From contig NZ_CANLNS010000002.1 of the NCBI RefSeq assembly GCF_947492715.1, forward strand, positions 434,001-498,000: a DNA stretch of 64,000 nucleotides. The letters are read 5' to 3'. Shown here one piece after another: positions 1 to 8,000 of this stretch. Numbering within the stretch: position 1 is the stretch's first letter; every line of letters starts with the position of its first letter. A program made the position numbers and the translations under genes. The notes beneath the pieces are model-generated. The model was not told the DNA's origin and did no database searches. It saw only the letters and a list, made by a program, of their open reading frames with translations. Origin of the DNA: an uncultured Psychroserpens sp. (GTDB lineage Bacteria; Bacteroidota; Bacteroidia; Flavobacteriales; Flavobacteriaceae).

Positions 1-73
1 TACGTTGCTATCATAATTTATGTACTCACCACAAAAATAAGAAATATGCCTGCAATAAGATTGAGAAATAGAC

Positions 74-763
74 TTAGAAATTATGATGGAAACTTAGCTG
101 TAATTGGGCTTTACCAACACTATTTGTCTTTTGGTTCATCCAACCCAATTGAAATTTCATTCCTGGTTTTAGCACATAACCTACACCTAAATAAGTACGG
201 TTACGATCAAAGAATTCTACTTCTCTATTATCTCCAATATCACGCTGACCATTAACGAATAATTCATTATACAATGCAGCATATATGGCACCTTTTTCTA
301 AAGCACTTTTATTAAAAGGTACATTCAAAAATAAATTATAACGATATCTTGTTCTAAAATCTTGATCTTCTACAAAACGCTGTTCATATCTAAAGCGATG
401 CGTAAGATAAACGCGATTTCCAAGTTTATGAGGCAATAATGCTTCTTGATAAATTCTACTTTCAGTTGACGTATTGTCACTTTCTCCAAAAGCTCCTGAC
501 GTAATATGTGCATAACCTAAGGTAAATTTAGCATTAACCCCTTTGGGTCTATACGTAAGTCCAGAACGCAGTAGTAGTTGCTCTAAGTCGCCACCTAAAT
601 TCCAATTTCGATATTGTATATCTCCTTGAATTCCAAATTGACTTTCTTTAAATTGATGGTCATAGAAATACATGTACCAAGCACCTGTTTTACCAGATGC
701 AACTTGAGCCATCATTTTCACTGAAATACAAAAAATGATAAGAAAAGTAAGTTTTAGTTTCAT
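74..763 (-). CDS. DUF2490 family outer-membrane-type protein
   Basis: About 229 residues, beginning with a clear signal peptide (MKLKLTFLIIFCISVKMMAQ) and continuing as alternating aromatic/polar strands such as YRNWNLGGDL and YLTHRFRYEQRF, ending in HHNF. This pattern and length fit the DUF2490 family, predicted small outer-membrane beta-barrels of Bacteroidota; no enzymatic role is known. The open frame continues upstream to 904, but that part overlaps the divergent neighbour and precedes the signal peptide, so I place the start at 763. It is divergent from the hydroxylase gene at 876. The family call is from recall of the pattern, and a barrel of another family is possible. Confidence 0.8.
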   Translation of the reverse strand: MKLKLTFLIIFCISVKMMAQVASGKTGAWYMYFYDHQFKESQFGIQGDIQYRNWNLGGDLEQLLLRSGLTYRPKGVNAKFTLGYAHITSGAFGESDNTSTESRIYQEALLPHKLGNRVYLTHRFRYEQRFVEDQDFRTRYRYNLFLNVPFNKSALEKGAIYAALYNELFVNGQRDIGDNREVEFFDRNRTYLGVGYVLKPGMKFQLGWMNQKTNSVGKAQLQLSFHHNF

Positions 764-875
764 TGTTGGTTTATTTTGTTGCAAAATAACATCTACATTT
801 TTTGTGTAAAAATCATTAGTCGTAAATAACAGATTTTTAACAATTTTGTACTTTAGCTGAAATCTATTATTAGAG

Positions 876-1784
876 ATGCAAGATCCAAATTTTCCCAATA
901 TCATTTTATTTGCTATTCCCTTTTTTATAGTGTCTATGCTATTAGAGCTTTACGTCACGATAAAGCAAGATATGAAAACCTACGAAACAAAAGACGCCTT
1001 TTCTTCAATAGCTATGGGATTAGGAAATGTTTTTCTCGGTTTTTTTAGTAAAGCCATTGTGCTCTTAGCTTTTTTCTTCGTTTATGAGCATTTTAGACTA
1101 TTTACAATTCCAATTGTATGGTGGAGTTTTATTCTCATTTTTTTTGCAGATGATCTTGCCTATTATTGGTTTCATCGTATCTCACATGAATGCCGTTTAT
1201 TTTGGGCATCGCACGTAGTCCACCATTCGTCTCAACATTACAATTTGAGCACAGCATTGCGACAAACATGGTCTGGCGGATTTTACTCTTTTGTATTTTG
1301 GCTGTGGTTACCTTTATTGGGATTTCATCCAGGTATGATATTATTACAAATGTCCATTAGTTTATTGTATCAGTTTTGGATTCATACCGAAACTATACAA
1401 AAAATGCCACGTTGGTTTGAAGCTGTTTTTAACACACCATCACATCATCGTGTACATCATGGTAGTAACCCAATCTATTTAGACAGAAACCACGCAGGTA
1501 TTTTGATTATCTGGGATAAAATCTTTGGAACTTTTCAACCCGAATTAGATCATGAAAAAGTTGTTTATGGCCTGGTCAAAAACATAAATACATATAACCC
1601 TATAAAAATAGCTTTTGTAGAATGGATATACATGTTCAAAGACACATTTTCTGGGCGAAAATCACTAAAAAATCGACTCCTATACCTTATTAAACCACCA
1701 GGATGGAAACATGATGGCAGTGGCCAAATATCTGAAGATTTAAGAAGAGAATGGCTAACTAAAAATTCCAAAAATGAAACTTAA
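876..1784 (+). CDS. sterol desaturase / fatty acid hydroxylase superfamily protein
   Basis: A 302-residue integral membrane protein with the histidine clusters of the di-iron fatty acid hydroxylase superfamily: HRISH at residues 100-104, HVVHH at 113-117, an isolated His at 170 and HHRVHH at 190-195. Hydrophobic segments flank them (about 8-26, 45-70, 80-95, 135-165). Members hydroxylate or desaturate lipid chains or sterol-like substrates at the membrane; the substrate here cannot be read from sequence. Its last 11 bases overlap the start of the SDR gene, so the two are probably co-translated and may act in one lipid-modifying route. Confidence 0.85.
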   Translation: MQDPNFPNIILFAIPFFIVSMLLELYVTIKQDMKTYETKDAFSSIAMGLGNVFLGFFSKAIVLLAFFFVYEHFRLFTIPIVWWSFILIFFADDLAYYWFHRISHECRLFWASHVVHHSSQHYNLSTALRQTWSGGFYSFVFWLWLPLLGFHPGMILLQMSISLLYQFWIHTETIQKMPRWFEAVFNTPSHHRVHHGSNPIYLDRNHAGILIIWDKIFGTFQPELDHEKVVYGLVKNINTYNPIKIAFVEWIYMFKDTFSGRKSLKNRLLYLIKPPGWKHDGSGQISEDLRREWLTKNSKNET

Positions 1785-2565
1785 CAATAAAACAATATGG
1801 ATTACTGGAGCGTCTAGTGGAATAGGAAAAAGTTTGGCAATTGCCTTATCTAAATATGATTGTAAACTTATTCTTTCGGCTAGAAGAACTGAAGAATTAG
1901 AAAAAGTAAAAGCATTATGTAAACAGCCTAACGATGTATCTATTCTTCCTTTAGACCTTGCGAATAGCGAAGCGATGACGTCTATGGCGCATAAAGCTAT
2001 TTCTACATTTGGAAAAGTGGATATATTGGTAAATAATGGAGGAATTAGTCAGCGTTCGGCAATACTAGAAACTTCAATAGACGTAGATCGAAAACTCATG
2101 GAAATTGACTACCTAGGTACTGTGGCCTTATCAAAAGCGTTACTACCCTACTTTGTTGAGCAGCAATCTGGTCATTATGTTGTTGTATCGAGTCTTATGG
2201 GAAAATTTAGTTCTGCATATCGTTCGGCCTATTGTGGCGCTAAACATGCCTTGCATGGTTTTTTTGATGCCCTACGTTTAGAACACGACAAAGATAATAT
2301 TAAAGTAACCATGATTTGTCCTGGTTTTGTAAATACTAATGTAGCTCGAAATGCACTAACAGGAGATGGTAGTAAACAAGGCTATCAAGATGACATGACC
2401 GAAAATGGTTTAGACGTTGACGTTTTTGTGCAAAAAATGATTAAAGCCATCCGTAAAGAAAAATACGAAGCCTATATTGGTAAATTCGAAAAATTTGGTG
2501 TCTATGTAAAGCGCTTGTCTCCTCGTCTCATTCACAAATTAGTGCTACGCAGTAAAGTGAAATAA
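1774..2565 (+). CDS. short-chain dehydrogenase/reductase (SDR)
   Basis: A 263-residue classical SDR. The Rossmann glycine motif TGASSGIG is at residues 11-18, NNGG at 87-90, and the catalytic Ser140, Tyr153 and Lys157 (YCGAK) are all present, so it should be an active NAD(P)-dependent oxidoreductase. It overlaps the preceding hydroxylase gene by 11 bp, suggesting translational coupling and a shared lipid substrate (inference). It ends one base from the end of the convergent methyltransferase gene, leaving no room for a separate terminator. Confidence 0.9.
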   Translation: MKLNNKTIWITGASSGIGKSLAIALSKYDCKLILSARRTEELEKVKALCKQPNDVSILPLDLANSEAMTSMAHKAISTFGKVDILVNNGGISQRSAILETSIDVDRKLMEIDYLGTVALSKALLPYFVEQQSGHYVVVSSLMGKFSSAYRSAYCGAKHALHGFFDALRLEHDKDNIKVTMICPGFVNTNVARNALTGDGSKQGYQDDMTENGLDVDVFVQKMIKAIRKEKYEAYIGKFEKFGVYVKRLSPRLIHKLVLRSKVK

Positions 2566-2566
2566 T

Positions 2567-3379
2567 TTATAGTTTTTCGGCAATAACTTCAATTAAGATT
2601 GGACAAAACAAGGTGGCATTTTTGTTCTTTTCTAGGGCTTCAAAATCCTTTAAGGCTTGCGCTACATCTGTTTGAGTTAAGTATCCGGCTTCTGCTAATC
2701 TTGGAAAATAACTATAGTAAAAAGATTTTGGCCAATGCCAATTAAGATTATCGGGTGTGGCTAATTTAGCCATAAGTCGCTTGCTGGTAACCTTCATGCC
2801 TATATCCTCAAAAATTCTTGGCAGTTCTTTACCAACATCAATTTCGCCCTCCTGTTCCTTAAAACTTTGCAAACAACCAGCAATGGCCTTTTCAATACCC
2901 TCTTTACGCGGTACAACACTATGAGTTTGCCAGTCATAGTATTCATGTAAGACCATTTTACCACCAGGTTTAAGAGCGGTTTTAACTTTGCTTAAAACCT
3001 CTTTCACATTGGGTATCCACGCCATTGCCCAGCGACAATACATACCATCTAGGCTATTTGGTTCTAAAACCATATCATTAAAATCTGCTTGAATCGCGTC
3101 AATCTTCAATCCGTATTGATTATTGATTTGTTTTAGAAAATTAACAAAATGTTCCGAGCGATCAATACCAATAACTTTTCCAGAGTTTCCAACAACAAAA
3201 GCCAATTCTTTAGTGCAAAATCCAGGTCCGCAGCCTAAATCTAAAATGGTTTGTCCTGCCGTAAACCCAGCTAATTCCCATCCTTTATGAGCCTCGGAAG
3301 CCCATACCTGATGCTGTAAGCCTAATCGATGGAGCTCTTCCTGATCTGTTCCTAATATATATGCGTCTTGCTCTTTCAA
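2567..3379 (-). CDS. class I SAM-dependent methyltransferase
   Basis: A 270-residue methyltransferase with the SAM-binding motif LDLGCGPG at residues 46-53, an acidic residue after the second strand (VIGIDRS) and a post-motif LKPGG near 140. The C-terminal third is probably a substrate cap. The only start that keeps the conserved N-terminus (ILGTDQEELHRLGLQHQVW) is a TTG; an in-frame stop lies two codons upstream and the next Met is far inside. It is not a convincing UbiE/MenG, so despite the nearby menA I do not assign it to menaquinone synthesis. It follows the metallo-hydrolase gene with a 14-bp gap and is probably co-transcribed. Confidence 0.85.
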   Translation of the reverse strand: MKEQDAYILGTDQEELHRLGLQHQVWASEAHKGWELAGFTAGQTILDLGCGPGFCTKELAFVVGNSGKVIGIDRSEHFVNFLKQINNQYGLKIDAIQADFNDMVLEPNSLDGMYCRWAMAWIPNVKEVLSKVKTALKPGGKMVLHEYYDWQTHSVVPRKEGIEKAIAGCLQSFKEQEGEIDVGKELPRIFEDIGMKVTSKRLMAKLATPDNLNWHWPKSFYYSYFPRLAEAGYLTQTDVAQALKDFEALEKNKNATLFCPILIEVIAEKL

Positions 3380-3393
3380 AATTTAATGTGTTA

Positions 3394-4071
3394 CTATAAA
3401 TCTATACGTTCTCCAATATCCAATAACATTAGATCCTTATTCTTATCGAAAAATTTTCGTTTGGCAGCTTCATGATCTATTTCTATATAGCCAAAAGTAT
3501 CAAAATGATATCCTAACACCTTATCGCAGTCTACAAAATCACTTGCAATAAGGGCTTCATCAATTCCCATAGTAAAGTTATCTCCAATAGGTAAAATAGC
3601 TAAATCCAATGTTGTAAACATAGGAATTAACTTCATATCCATAGTTAATGCTGTATCTCCTGCAATATAGATCGTTTTATGTTCGCCTTGAATGACAAAG
3701 CCTCCAGGTTGACCGCCATAACTGCCATCAGGAAATGAAGACGTATGAATAGCATTAACATATTTAACGTTACCAAACTCAAAGTCCCATTGACCTCCAT
3801 GATTCATTGGATGGCTCTCTAATCCCAGCTTATCAAAATATGTGGCGATTTCAAAATTAGAAACGACTACAGCTCCTGTTCGCTTTGCAATGGCTTCTAC
3901 ATCCAAAATATGATCTTGATGGGCATGTGTGATTAAAATATAATCGGCTTCTAGGGTTTCAATATTTATATGAGAGGCTTTAGGATTTCCTGAAATAAAT
4001 GGATCAACAAGGATATTAATGTTGGCGATTTTAAGTCCTAAACTCGCGTGACCATAAAATGTAATTTGCAT
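3394..4071 (-). CDS. UPF0173-type metal-dependent hydrolase (metallo-beta-lactamase fold)
   Basis: A 225-residue single-domain MBL-fold protein. The zinc motif HAHQDH is at residues 49-54, followed by HTSSFPDG, AGDT and GDNFTMG further on and GYHFDTFGYI near the C-terminus, a layout typical of the UPF0173 family. The physiological substrate is unknown. In many Flavobacteriaceae this gene sits beside menA, as it does here, but it is separated from menA by a strong minus-strand terminator at 4121-4159, so it has its own promoter or is read through weakly. Confidence 0.88.
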   Translation of the reverse strand: MQITFYGHASLGLKIANINILVDPFISGNPKASHINIETLEADYILITHAHQDHILDVEAIAKRTGAVVVSNFEIATYFDKLGLESHPMNHGGQWDFEFGNVKYVNAIHTSSFPDGSYGGQPGGFVIQGEHKTIYIAGDTALTMDMKLIPMFTTLDLAILPIGDNFTMGIDEALIASDFVDCDKVLGYHFDTFGYIEIDHEAAKRKFFDKNKDLMLLDIGERIDL

Positions 4072-4120
4072 TATCGGTTGATTTAAAATGGTTGACTATA
4101 AAAACAGAATCTAAAATACG

Positions 4121-4159
4121 AAAAAACTCAGACAGATTTGAAGAAATTGTCTGAGTTTT
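4121..4159 (-). terminator. rho-independent terminator after menA
   Basis: Perfect 12-bp arms at 4123-4134 and 4148-4159 with a 13-base loop. On the minus strand the stem is followed by a run of T (A-run at 4121-4126 on the plus strand). It lies about 110 bp past the menA stop and should end the menB-menA transcript. Confidence 0.8.
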
Positions 4160-4271
4160 AAAGCCCCAAATTTTATTGCCAACATAATAGCAAATAAATG
4201 CCGACCTACAAAATTTCAACAATAAATATAATCATTAATTATTTGAAAACCAAATATTTATGTTAAAAAAA

Positions 4272-5177
4272 TTATAAAATATACCCTATCCCTAAAAGAA
4301 GAGAAAACAAGAATGTTGTCAATGCTAACACCTTTAATTGCGGGTCAAATGCCTTGGGATTGTCGGCTTTGTATACTTTAATAAGGTGAATAGATAACGG
4401 AATGTAAGCAATAAAAAACAAAAAGTTATAAATACGTGAATAGTATAATATAGAGAATACAAACGAAATTAGCATTGCTAAAACAATTAGTACAATGTGA
4501 TATCTCTTTGCATTCATTTTCCCTAGTTTAACAGCTAAGGTTTCTTTTCCTGCAGCCTTATCTGTATCAATGTCTCTCATATTATTAAGGTTCAAAACTC
4601 CCATACTTAATAAACCCAAAGCAATAGCAGGTAAAACAACATGATGGTCTATGTGTTTTGTATATAAGAAATAACTTCCAACAACGCTAAGTACTCCGAA
4701 GAATACAAAAACGAACAAATCACCTAACCCTCTGTAACCATATGGAGAACTCCCAACAGTGTAATTAATTGCAGCAAAGACGGATAAACCAGATAACACG
4801 AAAAACAACAACGCATATAGAAAATATTTGCTTCCAAAAGACACAAATATTAAACCTACTGTTAATACAATAACTACAAGGATATTCATTTTGATGGCAT
4901 CAAACATTTCCTCAGGAGAAATGGCACCACTTTGAATCGCACGCTCTGGTCCTATTCTATCATCATTATCTGTACCTCTAATGCCATCTCCATAGTCATT
5001 TGCCAAATTTGAGAGTATTTGTAGACTTATGGTCAATAGAATTGCGAACGTCATAATCATACCATTAAAATAACCATTGTAATGCGCAAAACATGATCCA
5101 ATGATAATTCCTGATACCGACAATGGCAGTGTTCGTAACCTAAAAGCAGATAACCAAGGCTTTATTTTTTCTAGCAT
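4272..5177 (-). CDS. menA: 1,4-dihydroxy-2-naphthoate polyprenyltransferase
   Basis: A 301-residue polytopic membrane protein of the UbiA prenyltransferase superfamily. The first Asp-rich motif is NLANDYGDG (residues 57-65, with N57 and D61) and the second is NNMRDIDTD (198-206); about eight hydrophobic segments are visible. MenA attaches the polyprenyl tail to 1,4-dihydroxy-2-naphthoate to give demethylmenaquinone at the inner membrane. It lies 15 bp after the menB stop on the same strand, which supports MenA over other UbiA members. Length matches the family. Confidence 0.95.
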   Translation of the reverse strand: MLEKIKPWLSAFRLRTLPLSVSGIIIGSCFAHYNGYFNGMIMTFAILLTISLQILSNLANDYGDGIRGTDNDDRIGPERAIQSGAISPEEMFDAIKMNILVVIVLTVGLIFVSFGSKYFLYALLFFVLSGLSVFAAINYTVGSSPYGYRGLGDLFVFVFFGVLSVVGSYFLYTKHIDHHVVLPAIALGLLSMGVLNLNNMRDIDTDKAAGKETLAVKLGKMNAKRYHIVLIVLAMLISFVFSILYYSRIYNFLFFIAYIPLSIHLIKVYKADNPKAFDPQLKVLALTTFLFSLLLGIGYIL

Positions 5178-5192
5178 ATTGGTGTTTTAGGT

Positions 5193-6032
5193 TTATGGTA
5201 TCCATTTTTTATCAAAGTTAGGTTTTCGTTTTTCTAAAAACGCATCCCTTCCTTCTTTGGCCTCATCTGTCATATAAGCCAAACGTGTGGCTTCACCAGC
5301 AAATACCTGTTGACCGACCATACCATCATCTGTTAAATTCATTGCAAATTTCAGCATTTTAATAGACGTTGGCGATTTTGCTAATATTTCTTGAGCCCAT
5401 TCATAGGCCGTATTTTCTAACTCATCATGAGGAATTACGGCATTAACCATTCCCATCTCGTAAGCCTCTTGAGCCGAGTAGTTTCTTCCTAAAAAGAATA
5501 TTTCACGTGCTTTCTTTTGTCCGACCATTTTGGCCAAATACGCTGAACCATATCCTCCATCAAAACTAGTAACATCGGCATCTGTTTGCTTAAATATTGC
5601 ATGTTCCTTACTTGCTAACGTTAAATCGCAAACAACGTGTAAACTATGTCCTCCTCCTACTGCCCATCCTGGTACAACGGCAATAACAGCTTTGGGCATA
5701 AAACGAATTAAACGCTGTACTTCCAAAATATTTAAACGATGATAACCGTCTTCTCCAACATAGCCTTGATGCCCACGCGCCTTTTGGTCACCTCCAGAAC
5801 AAAAACTCCAAATCCCGTCTTTAGTGGATGGTCCTTCAGCAGATAATAACACCACTCCAATATTAACATCTTCATTGGCATCATAAAACGCATCGTAAAG
5901 TTCACTTGTTGTTTTAGGACGAAAGGCATTCCTAATATTTGGGCGATTAAAAGCTATTCTAGCAACGCCATTACATTTTTGGTAAGTAATATCTTCATAG
6001 GTTTTAGCAGTAACCCATTTGGCTGTCTCCAT
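5193..6032 (-). CDS. menB: 1,4-dihydroxy-2-naphthoyl-CoA synthase
   Basis: A crotonase-fold enzyme of about 279 residues. It shows the FNRPNIRNAFRP N-terminal motif, the oxyanion-hole region GGGHSLHVVCDLTLAS, the SFDGGYGSAYLA segment diagnostic of MenB rather than general enoyl-CoA hydratases, and the C-terminal KRKPNFDKKWIP tail. It closes the second ring of o-succinylbenzoyl-CoA to give DHNA-CoA. The start is placed at the METAKW methionine; the reading frame continues seven codons upstream but adds nothing conserved. It is followed by menA in the same transcript. Confidence 0.95.
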   Translation of the reverse strand: METAKWVTAKTYEDITYQKCNGVARIAFNRPNIRNAFRPKTTSELYDAFYDANEDVNIGVVLLSAEGPSTKDGIWSFCSGGDQKARGHQGYVGEDGYHRLNILEVQRLIRFMPKAVIAVVPGWAVGGGHSLHVVCDLTLASKEHAIFKQTDADVTSFDGGYGSAYLAKMVGQKKAREIFFLGRNYSAQEAYEMGMVNAVIPHDELENTAYEWAQEILAKSPTSIKMLKFAMNLTDDGMVGQQVFAGEATRLAYMTDEAKEGRDAFLEKRKPNFDKKWIP

Positions 6033-6175
6033 AGTCAAATATATTTGTAACAAAAATACTGCTTTTATATATAATATAACAAGCTAAAAGCATCCAAAAC
6101 TTGTTCCTAAAATGTATCACATCATTGACATCTTTTTTAATGTGACGATTTTAAAAAAATGGTGTCTAAATATAG

Positions 6176-6192
6176 GCGTTTATATAAAACGC
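6176..6192. promoter_or_regulatory. small inverted repeat in menB upstream region
   Basis: Six-base arms GCGTTT and AAACGC with a 5-base AT loop in the divergent spacer between menB and the orphan gene at 6228. It could be an operator or chance in AT-rich DNA; no clear TANNTTTG box is beside it. Confidence 0.25.
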
Positions 6193-6227
6193 ATTAAAAA
6201 TTAGTTAGAAAACAAATATTAAGGGAT

Positions 6228-6656
6228 ATGACAATTTTAGATTCTAATGTTGCTTCACAGATTGTAAAGCAAGAGCAGTCGGATGCTGGAACACTTCATT
6301 TTTTTAACGACATAGCTGTTGTTGAATTTAATGAAGGCGTACATGTAGATTTAAATACAGCACGAAAAACCATTCATGATCTTATACATTACTTCGGAAA
6401 TTCTAAGCCTTTTGGTCTTATTGCGAATAGGGTAAACTCTTATTCTATTTCTTTGCTGGAAACCTTAGAGGTCAAATCTATATTTCCAAATTTGGTTGCA
6501 TATGGTGTTGTTAGTCACAATTACGCTGGACGAATGAATGCGGAAATAGAAAGCAATTTTTGTGCTTCACAAAATATTAGTTTTGACAACTTATATGAAG
6601 GTCTACATGCTGTACATAAAAAAGTTATTGAACAAATTGCTATATCAATCAACTAA
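6228..6656 (+). CDS. hypothetical protein, STAS/SpoIIAA-like in outline
   Basis: A 142-residue soluble protein without a signal peptide. I do not recognise a named family with certainty. The alternation of a strand (LHFFNDIAVVEFNE), helix (LNTARKTIHDLIHYFG), strand (PFGLIANRVNSY) and helix recalls small STAS-like proteins encoded singly in Flavobacteriaceae. It is divergent from menB, and its 3' end overlaps the end of the convergent cvfB gene by 12 bp. Confidence 0.65.
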   Translation: MTILDSNVASQIVKQEQSDAGTLHFFNDIAVVEFNEGVHVDLNTARKTIHDLIHYFGNSKPFGLIANRVNSYSISLLETLEVKSIFPNLVAYGVVSHNYAGRMNAEIESNFCASQNISFDNLYEGLHAVHKKVIEQIAISIN

Positions 6657-7481
6657 GCGTATACCATCAGACTCAATAGTAATTAAACGCTGTTTATAGA
6701 GCGTGCCAATTGCTTTTTTGAACGTTTTTTTACTCATTTGCAATTCGCGCTTAATATCTTCAGGATTAGATTTGTCATTTAGAGCTAAAAAACCATCAGA
6801 ACTATCTTCCAAATATTGCATTACAACATCTGCATTTGGTTCTATCTTACGATAACCAATTTTCCCTAAAACAATGTCCAATTTATTATCGTGACGCACT
6901 TTTTTAACATAACCTTTTAAACGGTCTCCCACACTAATATCTTTAAAAATATCTTCTGAAAATATTAAACCCAAGTGTTGGTTATTCACAATAACGTTCA
7001 TCCCTAACTCTGAAGGATGAGACACGATTAAATCGACCTCGTCAAACTGTTGGACGCTAAGCTCCTTATTATCTAAAAAACGGTTAGTTTTACTTGAGGC
7101 AACGAGTCTATCTGTTTCTTCATCTAGATAACAATACACTAAATACCATCCACCTGCTTTCATTTTGAAGGCCTGTTCTTTGAAAGGGCAAAAGAGTTCT
7201 TTCACCATTCCCCAATCTAAAAAGGCTCCATGAGATGTAACTTGATTACAACGTAGTAAGGCAAAATCATCACGAACAATATAAGGTTCGTCTGTAACTG
7301 CCACAGGTCGTTCTTCATTGTCAAGGTATACGAAAACCTCAATCTCTTCCCATATCTTAAATGACTCAGGAACATAACGATTTGGTAACAAAACTTCGTT
7401 TCCTTCTTTGTCGGCTAAATATAGACCTTGATCTGTCTCACGTAAAATCTCAAGTGTATTATAATCTCCAATTTTTATCAT
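6645..7481 (-). CDS. cvfB: CvfB-type S1-domain RNA-binding protein
   Basis: A 278-residue protein with tandem S1-like OB folds (approximately residues 1-60, 65-130 and 145-210) followed by a C-terminal winged-helix segment (LQMSKKTFKKAIGTLYKQRLITIESDGIRLVD). This matches CvfB/YitL. CvfB affects virulence-gene expression in Staphylococcus and binds RNA; in Bacteroidota its role is not established. It is the last gene before a convergent orphan and is separated from the upstream DUF2853 gene by a strong terminator, so it needs its own promoter. Confidence 0.88.
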   Translation of the reverse strand: MIKIGDYNTLEILRETDQGLYLADKEGNEVLLPNRYVPESFKIWEEIEVFVYLDNEERPVAVTDEPYIVRDDFALLRCNQVTSHGAFLDWGMVKELFCPFKEQAFKMKAGGWYLVYCYLDEETDRLVASSKTNRFLDNKELSVQQFDEVDLIVSHPSELGMNVIVNNQHLGLIFSEDIFKDISVGDRLKGYVKKVRHDNKLDIVLGKIGYRKIEPNADVVMQYLEDSSDGFLALNDKSNPEDIKRELQMSKKTFKKAIGTLYKQRLITIESDGIRLVD

Positions 7482-7514
7482 GCGCCAAAGATACAGATAT
7501 TAGTATTGAGAACT

Positions 7515-7551
7515 AAAAAAAGCGCCATAATTCTAAGTGAATTACAGCGCT
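7515..7551 (-). terminator. rho-independent terminator after the DUF2853 gene
   Basis: On the minus strand a stem of about 13 bp (AGCGC...TAATTC paired with GAATTA...GCGCT, two mismatches) closes a short loop and is followed by seven T. It lies just beyond the DUF2853 stop at 7575 and should separate it from cvfB. Confidence 0.8.
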
Positions 7552-7574
7552 TATTATTTTTAAAAAATATCAGA

Positions 7575-7913
7575 CTAGTAAGCTGATTCTTTTTTGAAGT
7601 GTTTTGTTAATAAATAATATACAACCGCTCTATATTTATTTCTGTTAGATTTTCCGTAAGTATCCATTACTGAAGCAATTCCTTTATCTAAATCATCACC
7701 ATCTTTTAATCCTAATTTTTTGATTAAGAAATTGTTTTTTACAGTTGCTAATTCTGATTCATCAGATCCAGAAACTGTTGCAGCATCAGCATTGTAAATT
7801 GATGGTCCGCAACCAATAGTTACTTTTGTAAGTAAATCCATATCTGCATTGACTCCACATTTGTCTTTTAAGTCTGCAGCATACTTTGTAATTAATTCGT
7901 CTCTTTTACTCAT
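7575..7913 (-). CDS. DUF2853 family protein
   Basis: A 112-residue, highly charged soluble protein. MSKRDELITKYAADLK, the central LATVKNNFLIKKLGL and the C-terminal YRAVVYYLLTKHFKK are the landmarks of DUF2853, a small helical family common in Flavobacteriaceae with no assigned function. Codon use looks like that of a well-expressed gene. It has its own terminator and stands alone downstream of menD. Confidence 0.85.
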   Translation of the reverse strand: MSKRDELITKYAADLKDKCGVNADMDLLTKVTIGCGPSIYNADAATVSGSDESELATVKNNFLIKKLGLKDGDDLDKGIASVMDTYGKSNRNKYRAVVYYLLTKHFKKESAY

Positions 7914-8000
7914 CTTAGTTGTATTTTTTATAGGGTTAATAAATTAATGGTCTATAAATATAGCCATTTATTAGACACATAAAAAGTGACTAAGTCACAT

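Noticed and set aside
46-255. Plus-strand open frame at the left edge
   Set aside because: Antisense to the DUF2490 gene, which has a signal peptide and a family-like pattern.
2567-3379. Methyltransferase near menA as MenG/UbiE
   Set aside because: Only the general SAM motifs are shared; the UbiE-specific blocks are missing.
4031-4222. Minus-strand open frame of 63 codons after menA
   Set aside because: It contains the terminator hairpin at 4121-4159 and overlaps the metallo-hydrolase start.
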